Counted from the stretch's first letter, positions 1 through 9,513 are shown. The stretch is 64,000 nt of DNA from CAUZFZ01 sp963579025 (GCA_963579025.1 CAUZFZ010000012.1:1-64000); one strand, 5' to 3'. Program-made: numbers and translations. The notes: generated by a model from the letters alone, not told the origin.

Positions 1-109
<109 letters not shown>

Positions 110-1882
110 TCACCGCGAACGAACGCCGGCGATCCAGTCGTCAACGATGCCATCCAGCACGTCGAGCGTCACCGCTCCCTGGCCGAGGATCGTGGCGTGG
201 AATTCGCGCACTTCGAACTTGTCTCCCAGTTCTGACTCCGCGCGTCGACGCAGTTCTTTGATCTTCAGCTCGCCGATCTTGTAAGCCAGTGCCTGGCCCG
301 GCCAGGAGATGTAGCGATCGACTTCGTTCGCGATATCCAGAGGTGTTTTGGCGGTATTGGCGGTGAAGAAATCGATGGCGTCCTGACGGCTCCAGCCAAA
401 CTCATGAATGCCGGTGTCGACCACCAGACGAACGGCTCGCCACATTTCGTAAGTGAGCTGACCGAACTTTGAGTACGGGTCTTTGTACAGACCGAGGTCG
501 CTTCCGAGGCTTTCTGAATACAACGCCCAGCCTTCAATGAATGCCGTGTAGCCGCCATAGCGGCGGAACAAAGGCAGGCCCTCAATCTCCTGCGCCAGGG
601 CGATTTGCAGGTGATGCCCCGGCATTGCTTCGTGAACGGACAGTACTTCGATTTCGTACTTGGGCCTGACTTCGGGGCGATACAGGTTCACGAAGTACGT
701 CCCGGCCCGCATGCCGTCGGCCGAAGGCTGGCGGTAGTAAGCCGTGGTGGTATCCGGGGCCAGGTGCGGAGGAATCGGCTCGACACCATACGGAATTCGC
801 GGCAATCGGTTGAACAGACGAACGAGCCGCGGGTTGATCCGCATACACACCTCGCGGTACGCAGCCAGCAGGTCGTTTGGATTGTCGTAGTAAAACTTCG
901 GGTCCGTGCGGAGGTGGTCGAGGAATTCGTCGAATGAACCCTCGAAACCGACCTGCTGAACGACCTTCAGCATCTCGTAGCGGATCCGTTTGACCTCCCG
1001 CAGGCCGGTGTCGTGAATCTCCTGCGGAGTCATGTCGGTTGTCGTAAAGACGCGGCAGCGGAGCGCGTAGAAGTCCTTGCCGTTGGGGAACTGCCACGCG
1101 CCAGGTTTGTCGTAGCACGCCGGCAGATAGGTTTCGTTGAAGAAACGGAGCATGCCGCGATAGGCCGGCACGACGTGTGTTGTGATCGCCTCGCGACCTG
1201 CCTGTTGCAGCCGCTGCTGCTCACGTGTGGTGATGCTGTCGGGCATGTTGCGGAACGGCTTGTAGTAGAGGCTCTGCGTCGGATCATCGACGATTTGTCG
1301 TTCGATCTGCGCTGGCAGACGCTGCATGACGACCCTGGCGTGGATGATCTTCCGCTGTACGCCCTCACGCATCAGGTTCAGCGTCTGGTCCATATAGACC
1401 GGAAAGGAGGTCAGTCGCGCAATCCAGTTCTCGTAGTCCTGCACCGACTCGAACGACATGGCATCGGCCAAAGTACTTTCGTCCTGAATGCCGCCGCGTT
1501 GATTCAGCGGGACCAGATGCCAGCCGAAGGGGTATTCGTCGACAACATTCTGGTACTTGCGTCGGAACAACTGCAGACTGATTCGATCGGTCTGACCGAG
1601 CTGTTTGACATCGAACTCATCGAGCCGTTTGAGAATCGCTCGCCGGTGGGTGATGCGGCGATCGATGGCTTCCGGGCTGACGTCCTGCCAACGGTCGTTG
1701 AAGCGGGGATCTCCGAGCCACGATGCGTACGTGGGATCATCCACCAGCGAGCGCTCCCATTCATCTTCAAACAGTTTGTGGAGTTGCTCAGCGGTGGCGT
1801 TTGTGTCCTGAGCTGCGAGACTCCGTGAAGACAGCAGAACAACTGCCAGGCAGACGATTCGCAGGGTTGAGCTGTTGGACAT
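110..1882 (-). CDS. DUF885 family secreted metallopeptidase-like protein
   Basis: This 590-residue protein belongs to the DUF885 family, whose members are mostly uncharacterised and resemble zinc peptidases. The N-terminus has a hydrophobic stretch (about residues 8-24, ending SLAAQ), so export is likely. A HEAMPGHH motif lies at residues 417-424 and a glutamate follows in GYTAFIEGWALYSE, which fits the family's metal-binding helix pair. The full family length is present. It is divergent from the DsbD-like gene, with about 240 bp of shared upstream DNA. The substrate cannot be told from sequence; peptidase activity is inferred from the motif. Confidence 0.9.
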   Translation of the reverse strand: MSNSSTLRIVCLAVVLLSSRSLAAQDTNATAEQLHKLFEDEWERSLVDDPTYASWLGDPRFNDRWQDVSPEAIDRRITHRRAILKRLDEFDVKQLGQTDRISLQLFRRKYQNVVDEYPFGWHLVPLNQRGGIQDESTLADAMSFESVQDYENWIARLTSFPVYMDQTLNLMREGVQRKIIHARVVMQRLPAQIERQIVDDPTQSLYYKPFRNMPDSITTREQQRLQQAGREAITTHVVPAYRGMLRFFNETYLPACYDKPGAWQFPNGKDFYALRCRVFTTTDMTPQEIHDTGLREVKRIRYEMLKVVQQVGFEGSFDEFLDHLRTDPKFYYDNPNDLLAAYREVCMRINPRLVRLFNRLPRIPYGVEPIPPHLAPDTTTAYYRQPSADGMRAGTYFVNLYRPEVRPKYEIEVLSVHEAMPGHHLQIALAQEIEGLPLFRRYGGYTAFIEGWALYSESLGSDLGLYKDPYSKFGQLTYEMWRAVRLVVDTGIHEFGWSRQDAIDFFTANTAKTPLDIANEVDRYISWPGQALAYKIGELKIKELRRRAESELGDKFEVREFHATILGQGAVTLDVLDGIVDDWIAGVRSR

Positions 1883-2125
1883 GGTGAGTTCTCTCCGTTC
1901 CTGTTCCCGGTCGTTGCGTTGCCGGGAGGTTCCCGCACGACTCGAATTGCTCAGTTTTCGCAGACTGACCTATCATGACCGTCGGCAGAACCGTATTCGA
2001 AACGGTGGTGTGGTTCACAGAGCCGCGCCCTGTCCGATGCCGAAACTACATGCTGGAGTCCTCGGTGCCGGCAGAAAGAACTGCCTGACGGTGGGCCCCC
2101 GCCTCTTTGATACAGGTACCTGGCC

Positions 2126-4567
2126 ATGCGACGCTTAATTCAATCCCTTCGCGACAATCGCCTTCAGTTGTCGCGTCGACTTATGGTTTTGCTGCTGCTG
2201 GCTTCTGTCAGCAGCATTGGCGCGACTGTGATCGCACAGGACTTGTTTCTGAATCTTGGAGGCACGTCGAGTCCTTTAGGCGGATCGGATGCCGAGATCA
2301 CGCTGACACAGGAGACGGGAACCGATTCGACTGTTGCGACGCTGAAGATACTCGTCCCCGTTCCAGAGGATGCGTACGTCTACGCCTCAACAGGCGAATT
2401 CTCAGGACGGACAAGGATCAACTTCACGTCGGTTGTTGGTCTCGAACCGCTGGACGAGCAGCTTGTGCCCGCCCGCAAGCCGTACGTGTACGACGATCCC
2501 GTATTCGAAATGCGGATGGCGAAGTTCGAGGAGCCGATCACCTGGACGCAGAAGTTTCGTATCACGCCAGAGGCCGCGACGGCGGGAACAAAGCTGGCTG
2601 GCAAGCTGAGATACCAGATTTGCACATCGGGCAAGAACGGCACGTGCACGCCGTTCGACGTGGACTTCGACCTGACGATCGCCGAACTCGATGTGTCGGG
2701 GATCGATATGAGCCTCGTCGCTGAACCCGTCTTCGAAGCTGAGCACATCAAAATGCTCAAAACGAGTGACGGCCGCGAGGTCCCGGGCCCGTCCGTCTGG
2801 ACAGCGCGGCTGACTCCCGAAGATTCGAAACCCAGTGGGGTCGTGACCGTGTCGGTGACTGCCCGTATGGATGACGGCTATCACACTTTTGCGCTGGACC
2901 AGAACCGCAAGAACCTCGGACTTCCAACCGTGCTGACGATCACGCATCTGTTCGGTCTGGATGATGACGGCTCGTCATTTCAACCAGATACCGAAGTTGA
3001 GAATCACGAAGTCGACAGCAACGGCAATACAGTCGTCCAACGCATCCACCACGGTGAGGTCACTTGGTCACGAACATTCGTTGTGACGGACGGAGCAACG
3101 GGATACGGAGCAGGTCTGAAGGTTACTAATCAGGTTTGTGACGAGAACAAATGCATCCGAGGCTCCTTTGCGGCAGAACTGGGAGTCGTTCCGCCAAGTT
3201 CGTCGGTGAAGGCGCCAGTCGTATACATACCTCCCGAAACGAAGCCTGACGTTCGCGACCCTTTCGACGACCTCATCAAGCTCCGCGGACCGGACGAAGG
3301 CACGAGCGGTTCGCTTGCGCAGTTTCTGCTGTATGCATTCATCGGCGGGCTGATTCTCAACGTGATGCCGTGCGTGCTACCGGTCATCGCGATCAAATTA
3401 CTGAGTTTCGTGCAGCAGGCGGGCGAAAGTCGATCACGCATCCTCGCATTGAATCTGTCGTACTCGCTGGGCCTGCTGGTTGTATTCCTGACGCTGGCCA
3501 CTCTGGCGGCATTTGCGGGGATGGCGTGGGGCGAGCTGTTTGGCCATGCCGTGTTTATTGTCGGAATGTGTGCTCTGGTTTTCGCGATGGCTCTCAGCCT
3601 GCTGGGCGTCTTCGAGATCCCAATTCCCGGTATGGTCGGCTCCGTCGGCGCACAGCAACGAGAAGGATTGCTGGGCGCTTTTCTGACGGGCATATTCGCG
3701 ACGCTTCTCGCCACACCCTGCAGCGGGCCGTTTCTGGGCGTCACGCTGGGTTGGTCGCTGCAACAGGATCCCGCCACGATCTACCTGGTCTGGACGATGA
3801 TGGCACTCGGGATGGCGTCGCCATATCTGGTGTTTGGTCTGTTCCCCGGCGCGATCAAGCTCCTGCCGAAGCCGGGCATGTGGATGGTCCGATTTAAAGA
3901 GTTCTCGGGCTTCGTGCTGCTGGCCACGACTGTCTATCTGGTTTCGATTCTTGGCGACAGGTACGTGGTCCCCACGCTGCTGATGCTGCTCGGAATGGGC
4001 CTGGGTCTGTGGATGATCGGCAATCTGTACAACCTGTCGTCGACCGCGGCGACTCGCTGGAAAGTCCGTTTCTCGGCGCTGATTCTGACCGGTGTTATCT
4101 GTGGATTTGGCTACAAGCTGTATGCGGGTGGCGAGAAGCTGCCCTGGGCTGAGTATTCAGAAGAGTCAGTCGCACAGGCTCTGGATGAAGGTCGGCCGGT
4201 ATTGATCGACTTCACGGCCGACTGGTGCCCCAACTGCAAATTCGTCGAACAGGTGAGCCTGAATACATACTCAACACGTCTGTTCGTTGAGGAGCACAAT
4301 GTCCTGACTCTTAAGGCCGACTGGACCGACCGCAGCGAGGAAATCAAGGCCACACTGGCGAAAGTAAATTCGTCGTCGATACCTGTCACAGTGATCTTCT
4401 CACCGACTCGACCGAAGGAACCGATCGTGCTGCGGGATGTGTATTTCCAGTCGACACTACTGGAATCTCTGCAGGCTGCCGTGAGCGAGGAAGCCATCGA
4501 GTCGGATGCGGCGCCAGAGGCTGCAGCTCAAACAGTCATGAACGAGCAAACGCCAAAAATACGGTAA
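2126..4567 (+). CDS. DsbD-type thiol:disulfide interchange protein
   Basis: This 813-residue protein has the three-part DsbD layout, which moves electrons from cytoplasmic thioredoxin across the membrane to extracytoplasmic disulfide partners. A signal peptide (about residues 18-38) is followed by a beta-rich N-terminal region with cysteine pairs (ICTSGKNGTCTPF and VCDENKC). Eight or so membrane segments follow, with the paired cysteines C416 (NVMPCVLP) and C532 (ATPCSGPF). The C-terminal thioredoxin domain has W700-C-P-N-C704. All expected redox cysteines are visible, so it is probably functional. The ATG at 2126 places the signal peptide correctly. It is longer than the E. coli protein mainly because of the duplicated N-terminal region. 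The following toxin-antitoxin pair starts about 75 bp downstream and is probably unrelated. Confidence 0.93.
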   Translation: MRRLIQSLRDNRLQLSRRLMVLLLLASVSSIGATVIAQDLFLNLGGTSSPLGGSDAEITLTQETGTDSTVATLKILVPVPEDAYVYASTGEFSGRTRINFTSVVGLEPLDEQLVPARKPYVYDDPVFEMRMAKFEEPITWTQKFRITPEAATAGTKLAGKLRYQICTSGKNGTCTPFDVDFDLTIAELDVSGIDMSLVAEPVFEAEHIKMLKTSDGREVPGPSVWTARLTPEDSKPSGVVTVSVTARMDDGYHTFALDQNRKNLGLPTVLTITHLFGLDDDGSSFQPDTEVENHEVDSNGNTVVQRIHHGEVTWSRTFVVTDGATGYGAGLKVTNQVCDENKCIRGSFAAELGVVPPSSSVKAPVVYIPPETKPDVRDPFDDLIKLRGPDEGTSGSLAQFLLYAFIGGLILNVMPCVLPVIAIKLLSFVQQAGESRSRILALNLSYSLGLLVVFLTLATLAAFAGMAWGELFGHAVFIVGMCALVFAMALSLLGVFEIPIPGMVGSVGAQQREGLLGAFLTGIFATLLATPCSGPFLGVTLGWSLQQDPATIYLVWTMMALGMASPYLVFGLFPGAIKLLPKPGMWMVRFKEFSGFVLLATTVYLVSILGDRYVVPTLLMLLGMGLGLWMIGNLYNLSSTAATRWKVRFSALILTGVICGFGYKLYAGGEKLPWAEYSEESVAQALDEGRPVLIDFTADWCPNCKFVEQVSLNTYSTRLFVEEHNVLTLKADWTDRSEEIKATLAKVNSSSIPVTVIFSPTRPKEPIVLRDVYFQSTLLESLQAAVSEEAIESDAAPEAAAQTVMNEQTPKIR

Positions 4568-4643
4568 GTGAACGACGTAAACCGCGTTCCCTTCTTACGC
4601 TGAACAGCGTCATTTGAATGCTGAACTGTCAGGAGTGTCTTCG

Positions 4644-4874
4644 ATGGTTGATGCGACGATCGAGAAGGAACTTTCCACTTGCCTGGGGCGACTGCCTGTT
4701 GAAAAACAGCTTCAGGTACTCGACTTTGCAAAGACGTTGGCAATGCCGGCCATCAAGGGCGTGCAGGGTAAGACACTACTTCGATTTGCCGGCTCGATTG
4801 ACGCGACGGATCTCGACGAGATGTCTCAGGCAATCGCCGACGACTGCGAAAGGGTAGATGCGGATGAGTGGTAG
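4644..4874 (+). CDS. Antitoxin of a VapBC-like pair
   Basis: This small acidic protein of 76 residues lies directly before a PIN-domain toxin and overlaps it by 17 bp. That is the usual layout of VapBC-type toxin-antitoxin modules, in which the antitoxin binds the toxin and represses the operon. The ATG at 4644 is preferred because AGGAG at 4631-4635 stands eight bases upstream; a TTG at 4614 in the same frame lacks such a site. The sequence has a helical segment (LPVEKQLQVLDFAKTLA) and an acidic C-terminus ending in DADEW, which probably occupies the toxin. The antitoxin family is not recognised with certainty, so the role rests mostly on context. Confidence 0.8.
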   Translation: MVDATIEKELSTCLGRLPVEKQLQVLDFAKTLAMPAIKGVQGKTLLRFAGSIDATDLDEMSQAIADDCERVDADEW

Positions 4875-5253
4875 GCATCTACTGGATACGAACATCATCG
4901 TTGCGATTTTCAGGAACGACGGTGAAGTGAAAGAGCAGTTGGCCAGCTCAGTCGAAGTATTTGTTCCTTCCATTGCAATCGGCGAGTTGTATTACGGGGC
5001 ACAGCATTCTGCGCACGTTGAAAGAAACATGAGGCAGGTTCAGGAATTCGCCGAAAACACGGCGATACTGCCGTGCGACGCTGCCACAGCCGAACACTAT
5101 GGAATCATCAAGAACGCTCTGAAGGCGAAGGGTCGCCCGCTGCCGGAAAATGACGTTTGGATCGCGGCTGTTGCCAGGCAACATTCTCTGACGGTTGTCA
5201 CTCGTGACCAGCATTTCAATGAGATCGACGGTCTCACTTTGGAAGTCTGGTAA
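4858..5253 (+). CDS. PIN-domain ribonuclease toxin (VapC-like)
   Basis: This 131-residue protein is a PIN-domain RNase. The acidic metal-binding residues are visible: D in LLDTNIIVA, E in IGELYYGA, D in ENDVWIAA and D in VVTRDQHF. Length and motif order match VapC toxins, which cut specific RNAs unless bound by antitoxin. The start is either ATG 4858 or ATG 4864, both inside the antitoxin gene, so translational coupling is likely. All catalytic residues are present and there is no sign of decay. The RNA target cannot be deduced. Confidence 0.92.
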   Translation: MRMSGRHLLDTNIIVAIFRNDGEVKEQLASSVEVFVPSIAIGELYYGAQHSAHVERNMRQVQEFAENTAILPCDAATAEHYGIIKNALKAKGRPLPENDVWIAAVARQHSLTVVTRDQHFNEIDGLTLEVW

Positions 5254-5270
5254 AGCACGTCGCTCGACTT

Positions 5271-6458
5271 CTACGCGTCTGTCTCGACCTGTTCGAAGAC
5301 CAGCGGGTGCTTCGATGTGGCGTTTGAAACTCGCAGGCTGATGCGGCCCTCCAGGACCTGTCTCAGCAGATCGCCGCAGACTTCCGCTCGCCAGCCGGTT
5401 TCCAGCAGCGGCCGTGATTCTTCCGGGCTGCCTTTCACGTGCCAGCGGATCAGTTCCTTCAGGTCGGCCGACGTTCCGACAAGTCCTGCGGATACATTCA
5501 GTTCTTCGCAGCGGTTGGCCAGCGTCAATGCCAGCAGCTTGCCGAGTACCGGCTCGTCCGTCCCTGAATCTTCTTTGCGGAATTTCTCCGGCAGCTCGTT
5601 TTCGGGGATCGCCAGAGCAGCCTTCACGCATTCGACCATCGCCGGCGCATTGCGGCGGTAGTTCGATCGGTTCATGTCGCGCGAGCGCATCAGCTCGCTT
5701 TCCGTCTGCGGTTGTCGGCGAGCCAGATCGATCACCAGGTCGTCACGCAGGACTCGACGCGCCGGCTGATCGCGTTCCTCACCCTCGGACGCTCGCCAGC
5801 GAAACAGCTCGCGTACCACTGCGAGCTGTCGTCGATTCAATCTTCGCACGCCGGAAAGCTTCCGCCACGTTTCGTCCTGACGCTCCGACACCATGTCGTC
5901 AATCATCCGCTCGGTCTCTTCCGTCGCCCACGACAGGCGGCCCTGGCTGTTCAAATCGTCACTTTGTCGCTCGTGAACTCTCAGCAGAAACCGGACGTCG
6001 TCGAGTGCGTATTCGATCTGTCGGTCCGTCAACGGCCGCCGCTGCCAGTCGGTTCGCGTTTCGCTGGAAGTCACATGCTTGCCCAGGACCCGCGAAATCA
6101 ACCGTTCGTAGCTCAAGGGGTAGCTGTTACCACGCAATCCCTCAGCGATCTGGACGTCCCACAGTTTGACGGGTCTCTGACCGTTGTTGGTGATGCAGAA
6201 CCGGGTTTCCTCGCGACCGGCGTGGGCAATGACCGTCGTTTCGTTGTCGACCATGATCTGCCACCACGACGCCACATCAACCACGAGAGGGTCAATGGCG
6301 ACGCACAGATCGGCGGTGGCCAGTTGCACGAGGCACAGCTTGGGGCGAAAGCTGTTTTCGGAAATGAACTCGGTATCGAACGCGACAATTCCGGATTCGC
6401 GTATCTGCGAGCAAACGTCCTCAAACTCCTGCTGATCGGTGATCAGTGACTGCGACAT
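5271..6458 (-). CDS. Ribonuclease D family 3'-5' exonuclease
   Basis: This 395-residue protein carries an N-terminal DEDD exonuclease domain and a C-terminal HRDC region, as in RNase D, which trims 3' ends of tRNA and other stable RNAs. Exo I is FDTEF (about residues 27-31) and Exo III is YALDDVRFLL with the catalytic tyrosine. The second acidic motif reads HAGREE where E. coli has HAGSED, so one aspartate is a glutamate. The HRDC part spans roughly residues 210-290. It converges on the toxin-antitoxin pair, with about 17 bp between the stops. A paralogous DEDDy exonuclease with another substrate cannot be excluded. Confidence 0.9.
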   Translation of the reverse strand: MSQSLITDQQEFEDVCSQIRESGIVAFDTEFISENSFRPKLCLVQLATADLCVAIDPLVVDVASWWQIMVDNETTVIAHAGREETRFCITNNGQRPVKLWDVQIAEGLRGNSYPLSYERLISRVLGKHVTSSETRTDWQRRPLTDRQIEYALDDVRFLLRVHERQSDDLNSQGRLSWATEETERMIDDMVSERQDETWRKLSGVRRLNRRQLAVVRELFRWRASEGEERDQPARRVLRDDLVIDLARRQPQTESELMRSRDMNRSNYRRNAPAMVECVKAALAIPENELPEKFRKEDSGTDEPVLGKLLALTLANRCEELNVSAGLVGTSADLKELIRWHVKGSPEESRPLLETGWRAEVCGDLLRQVLEGRISLRVSNATSKHPLVFEQVETDA

Positions 6459-6560
6459 CCGGTCTCGTCCGAGGATTCAGTAGTGTTCCGTAATGCTCCA
6501 CGGCTCCGTGGGCCAATGGTGAATGGTGCCGAGCCTGGGACGTGTCGGCAAGGGATTCCG

Positions 6561-7367
6561 TCACGAACCAGACGCTGAACCGCCCAGAAACTCTCGTATT
6601 GCGGTATTCACGAGCCCCGGATTCTCCAGCGGGGCCATATGCCCGGCCGCGGGAACGACGACAAATTGAGCCTGAGGCATCGCATCGGCGATTCCTCGCA
6701 TTTCGGCGACGGTCGAAATGCGGTCGTCTTCGCCAACAACCAGCAACGCAGGCAGATCAAGTGAACTGAGCAATTGCGTCGAATCGGGTCGTGCTGCCAT
6801 ACCCAGTGAGGCGGCCGAGATTCCCTGGGGAGCAGTTCCGGCGATTGTCTGACGCAATTCGTCCAGCAGCTCAGGTTGTTGCTCCAGCGTAATCGGAGAC
6901 AGCAGATTGGCGGGCATCGCTGCTGCAATCGGCTCGGCCCCGTGTTCGAGGACCGTCGCCGCGACGCGCTTTCGGTTTTCGATGGCGTCCGGGGGATCGG
7001 CGACCGCTCGCGTGTCGCACAGGATCAAGGCCTTGAGTCGAGCGCGGTGCCGTCGAACAAACTCCCACGCGATGTAACCACCCATTGAAAGTCCGCACAG
7101 GACGATTGGCTGTTCCACGCCGAGTTGTGTCAGGACGACGTCCAGGTCGTCAGCGAACTGGTCCATGGTGACCGTGCCGTGGATGACGTCACTGGCACCA
7201 AATCCTCGCAAGTCCGGCGCAATCACTCGGAAGTCCGTCACCAGATCGGCGAGCTGATGCCGCCACATGTGATGGTCGAGCGGGAATCCATGCACGAACA
7301 GCACGGGTGGTCCCGAGCCTTCATCATGGACCTGTAGCGACACATCTCCGAGATTGACTGTTTTCAT
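6561..7367 (-). CDS. Alpha/beta hydrolase
   Basis: This 268-residue cytoplasmic alpha/beta-fold hydrolase has an HGFPLDHHMW oxyanion region, a nucleophile elbow in CGLSMGGYIAW, and a late histidine in AAGHMAPLENP. The catalytic triad is therefore complete (Ser, Asp in VVGEDDRI, His). The family includes esterases, lactonases, haloperoxidases and C-C bond hydrolases such as 3-oxoadipate enol-lactonase, and the sequence alone does not choose between them. It lies about 100 bp downstream of the RNase D gene start on the same strand. The 390 bp upstream hold the long palindrome at 7410-7648. Confidence 0.88.
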   Translation of the reverse strand: MKTVNLGDVSLQVHDEGSGPPVLFVHGFPLDHHMWRHQLADLVTDFRVIAPDLRGFGASDVIHGTVTMDQFADDLDVVLTQLGVEQPIVLCGLSMGGYIAWEFVRRHRARLKALILCDTRAVADPPDAIENRKRVAATVLEHGAEPIAAAMPANLLSPITLEQQPELLDELRQTIAGTAPQGISAASLGMAARPDSTQLLSSLDLPALLVVGEDDRISTVAEMRGIADAMPQAQFVVVPAAGHMAPLENPGLVNTAIREFLGGSASGS

Positions 7368-7409
7368 CGTGTCCGTTCCTGCGTTTTGTCACGTCGGCCT
7401 CGTTTGTGC

Positions 7410-7648
7410 TTTTTGAAGTTGCACACGTCAGTCCCGAAGGGACGTGGGCGAATAGCCCGGGGTTTCAACCCCGGAAAAATCAGCCGTTTCTGAACCACAG
7501 CCCCGGTGGGGCGACGGCAATTCCGTGTCGGTCTCTGCCGTCGCCCCTCCGGGGCTCATTGAAGCTCTCACCGCTTGTTTCCCGGGGTTGAAACCCCGGG
7601 CTACTCGCCTTTGCCCCTCCGGGGCAGCATGACTGTGCAACTTCAAAA
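7410..7648. repeat. Long nested intergenic palindrome
   Basis: This 239-bp element is an imperfect inverted repeat over its whole length. Outer arms are TTTTTGAAGTTGCACA at 7410-7425 and its complement at 7634-7648. Inside, the 20-bp segment GCCCGGGGTTTCAACCCCGG (7455-7474) is perfectly mirrored at 7582-7601, and the arms at 7500-7519 and 7537-7556 also match apart from small differences. Each arm also holds short self-complementary units such as TCCCGAAGGGA and GCCCCTCCGGGGC. It lies between divergent genes (alpha/beta hydrolase to the left, TadB-like to the right). No transposase is present. It resembles the repetitive palindromes of planctomycete genomes, from general knowledge. Confidence 0.85.
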
Positions 7649-7746
7649 CTTACGCTTTCGGGCCGGAAGTTCTGGTTTCCGACGAATCCTAACGACTGCG
7701 GAGAACGCGCGGGCACGATACGATTCCGTCAGCAATCCGACATCAC

Positions 7747-7752
7747 GAGGGA
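7747..7752 (+). promoter_or_regulatory. Ribosome binding site for the GTG start at 7761
   Basis: GAGGGA stands eight bases before the GTG at 7761 and supports this non-ATG start for the TadB-like protein. Several genes in the window have the same GAGGGA type of site, for example before 8618, 10930 and 18111. Confidence 0.6.
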
Positions 7753-7760
7753 CCTGATCT

Positions 7761-8603
7761 GTGGAAGCAGTTGTTGGCAGTCTGTTAATCGCGACGGCCT
7801 TTGGCATCCTGCCGTACGGCGCGGAGGGCCATTACCGTCGCGGTGTCGATTTCATCGAGTCCGATCTGCGCGAAAAACTGCGGCAGTTGCGGATCTCAGC
7901 GAAGCATCTGCGCAAGTGGTTGTATGCCTGGACCATTCTGGTCGTAACCACGCTGCTGTTGCTGACTGTTGTCTTCGCGTCCCTGCCGATCGGCCTGACG
8001 ATTGCCGGGATCCAGGTCGCATTGCCGTGGTACGTGGTCCGCCGCATGGCCGAACGCCGAAAGCAGATGATTGAGGATCAGTTAGCGGATTCAATGGTTT
8101 CTCTGTCGAGTGCGATCAAGGCGGGCCTTTCGCTGGCTCAGGCGCTGGACATCATCGCCCAGCAGTCACCCCAGCCGATCTGTCAGGAGTTTCAGCAGAT
8201 GACCGGTGAGTACCAGTTGGGAAAGCCGCTCGAACGGTGCCTGTCCGAAGCCCGTGCCCGATTGCGGAGTGAGAATTTCGCACTGTTTGCCGCGGCCATG
8301 GAGGCCAGTCGCGAAAGCGGCGGTCGACTGAACGAGACCGTTGATCGGATCGCGCACTCAGTTCGTGAACTGCAACGGCTTGAGCGGAAGATCATCTCCG
8401 AAACGGCTCAGGCCCGAACGTCGGCGTTTTATATGGCGCTCGCGCCGGCATTTGTGCTGGCGATCTATTACTTCGTGCTCGACCGGGAGAATACCGCCCG
8501 ACTGTTCACGACATTCGCCGGACAGATCATGCTGAGCGTCGCTGTGATCCTGAACGTGGTCGCCTACATCTGGGCACGGCAGATTCTGAATCCGGAGATT
8601 TGA
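7761..8603 (+). CDS. TadB/GspF-like inner-membrane protein (type II secretion F domain)
   Basis: This 280-residue protein has the type II secretion F domain found in TadB, TadC and GspF, inner-membrane platform proteins that work with a secretion or pilus ATPase. The order is a short N-terminal hydrophobic segment, two adjacent membrane segments (about residues 52-95), a cytosolic helical F domain containing SMVSLSSAIKAGLSLAQALD, and two C-terminal membrane segments. It begins with GTG, supported by GAGGGA upstream. No other tad, pil or gsp gene lies near, although TadB normally sits in a cluster with TadA and TadC. The next gene's start overlaps or abuts this stop, but its product is unrelated. 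Confidence 0.85.
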   Translation: MEAVVGSLLIATAFGILPYGAEGHYRRGVDFIESDLREKLRQLRISAKHLRKWLYAWTILVVTTLLLLTVVFASLPIGLTIAGIQVALPWYVVRRMAERRKQMIEDQLADSMVSLSSAIKAGLSLAQALDIIAQQSPQPICQEFQQMTGEYQLGKPLERCLSEARARLRSENFALFAAAMEASRESGGRLNETVDRIAHSVRELQRLERKIISETAQARTSAFYMALAPAFVLAIYYFVLDRENTARLFTTFAGQIMLSVAVILNVVAYIWARQILNPEI

Positions 8604-8617
8604 GGGACCGACAGCTC

Positions 8618-9484
8618 ATGATTCACGAGCAGATCATCGAAGTCGACGGCAAGGCGTTCAACGTGGCAGTCGGACCCGAGAACGGCCCGCCACTGATCCT
8701 GTTCCACGGAGTCACGCGTCGCTGGCAGACGTTCATGCCGTTGATTCCAAATCTCATGATGCGGTTTCAGATCTTCGCAATCGACTTTCCAGGACACGGC
8801 AAGTCCGAGCTGAGCAAACGAGGCTATCGCGTGGCTGACTACGTCGACCACGCCGAAACGCTGCTGAACACGCCGCCATTCTCGACCCAGCGCGAGTGCT
8901 TTCTGTACGGCCACTCCCTGGGCTCGATGGTCGTCGCCGAACTGGCTGGTCGACTGGGCACGAAGGTTCGCGGAGCCGTGCTCGAAGACCCGCCTTTTCA
9001 CAGGATGGGCGATCGCATCGGAGAAGGTCCGCTACTGGACTACTTCCGAGCGGTATCGCAACTGGCCGGTGCCCCGGACGGATTGCCAGCGACTGCGCGA
9101 AAGCTGGCGGAGGTGACTATGGGAACGCCGACGGGAAAGACCGTACGGCTGGGAGACGTTCGCGACGCGGCAGCACTGCGGTTCACGGCGTCCTGCCTGG
9201 CACAGCTCGACCCGGCTGTGTTCGAGCCGATCATCGCAGGCCAATGGCTGGACGAGTACGACTGCCAGGCTGTCATGAGTGCCATCGCATGCCCGACCCT
9301 GTTGCTGCAGGCCGACATGGCTGCGGCCGGGATGCTCACCGACAGCGATGCAGAAGAAGCGGAAGAGCGGGCTGCCGATCTGATCCGGATCAAGTACTCC
9401 GGATGCGGCCACATGATTCATGCACAGCAGACATCGAAGCTGCTGCGACACGTCGAGGCCTTTCTGGAATCAGTTCGAGTCTGA
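8618..9484 (+). CDS. Alpha/beta hydrolase
   Basis: This 288-residue alpha/beta hydrolase has HGVTRRWQ as oxyanion region, the nucleophile elbow YGHSLGSMV and a late histidine in GCGHMIHAQQ, so the Ser-Asp-His triad looks complete. There is no signal peptide. The ATG at 8618 is chosen because GAGGGA at 8602-8607 lies upstream at normal spacing; a TTG at 8600 in frame would overlap the previous stop. It is closely followed by the amidohydrolase gene (29 bp gap) and preceded by the TadB-like gene (14 bp gap), so co-transcription is likely. Substrate unknown; the pairing with an amidohydrolase suggests a small-molecule hydrolysis pathway, which is inference. Confidence 0.87.
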   Translation: MIHEQIIEVDGKAFNVAVGPENGPPLILFHGVTRRWQTFMPLIPNLMMRFQIFAIDFPGHGKSELSKRGYRVADYVDHAETLLNTPPFSTQRECFLYGHSLGSMVVAELAGRLGTKVRGAVLEDPPFHRMGDRIGEGPLLDYFRAVSQLAGAPDGLPATARKLAEVTMGTPTGKTVRLGDVRDAAALRFTASCLAQLDPAVFEPIIAGQWLDEYDCQAVMSAIACPTLLLQADMAAAGMLTDSDAEEAEERAADLIRIKYSGCGHMIHAQQTSKLLRHVEAFLESVRV

Positions 9485-9513
9485 CCCGTCCTGAAAATGA
9501 GTGAGACCAGACC

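Noticed and set aside
4614..4643. TTG start at 4614 for the antitoxin
   Set aside because: AGGAG at 4631-4635 fits ATG 4644 far better.
7410..7648. CRISPR-like array in the palindrome region
   Set aside because: The arms are mirrored, not direct repeats with regular spacers.
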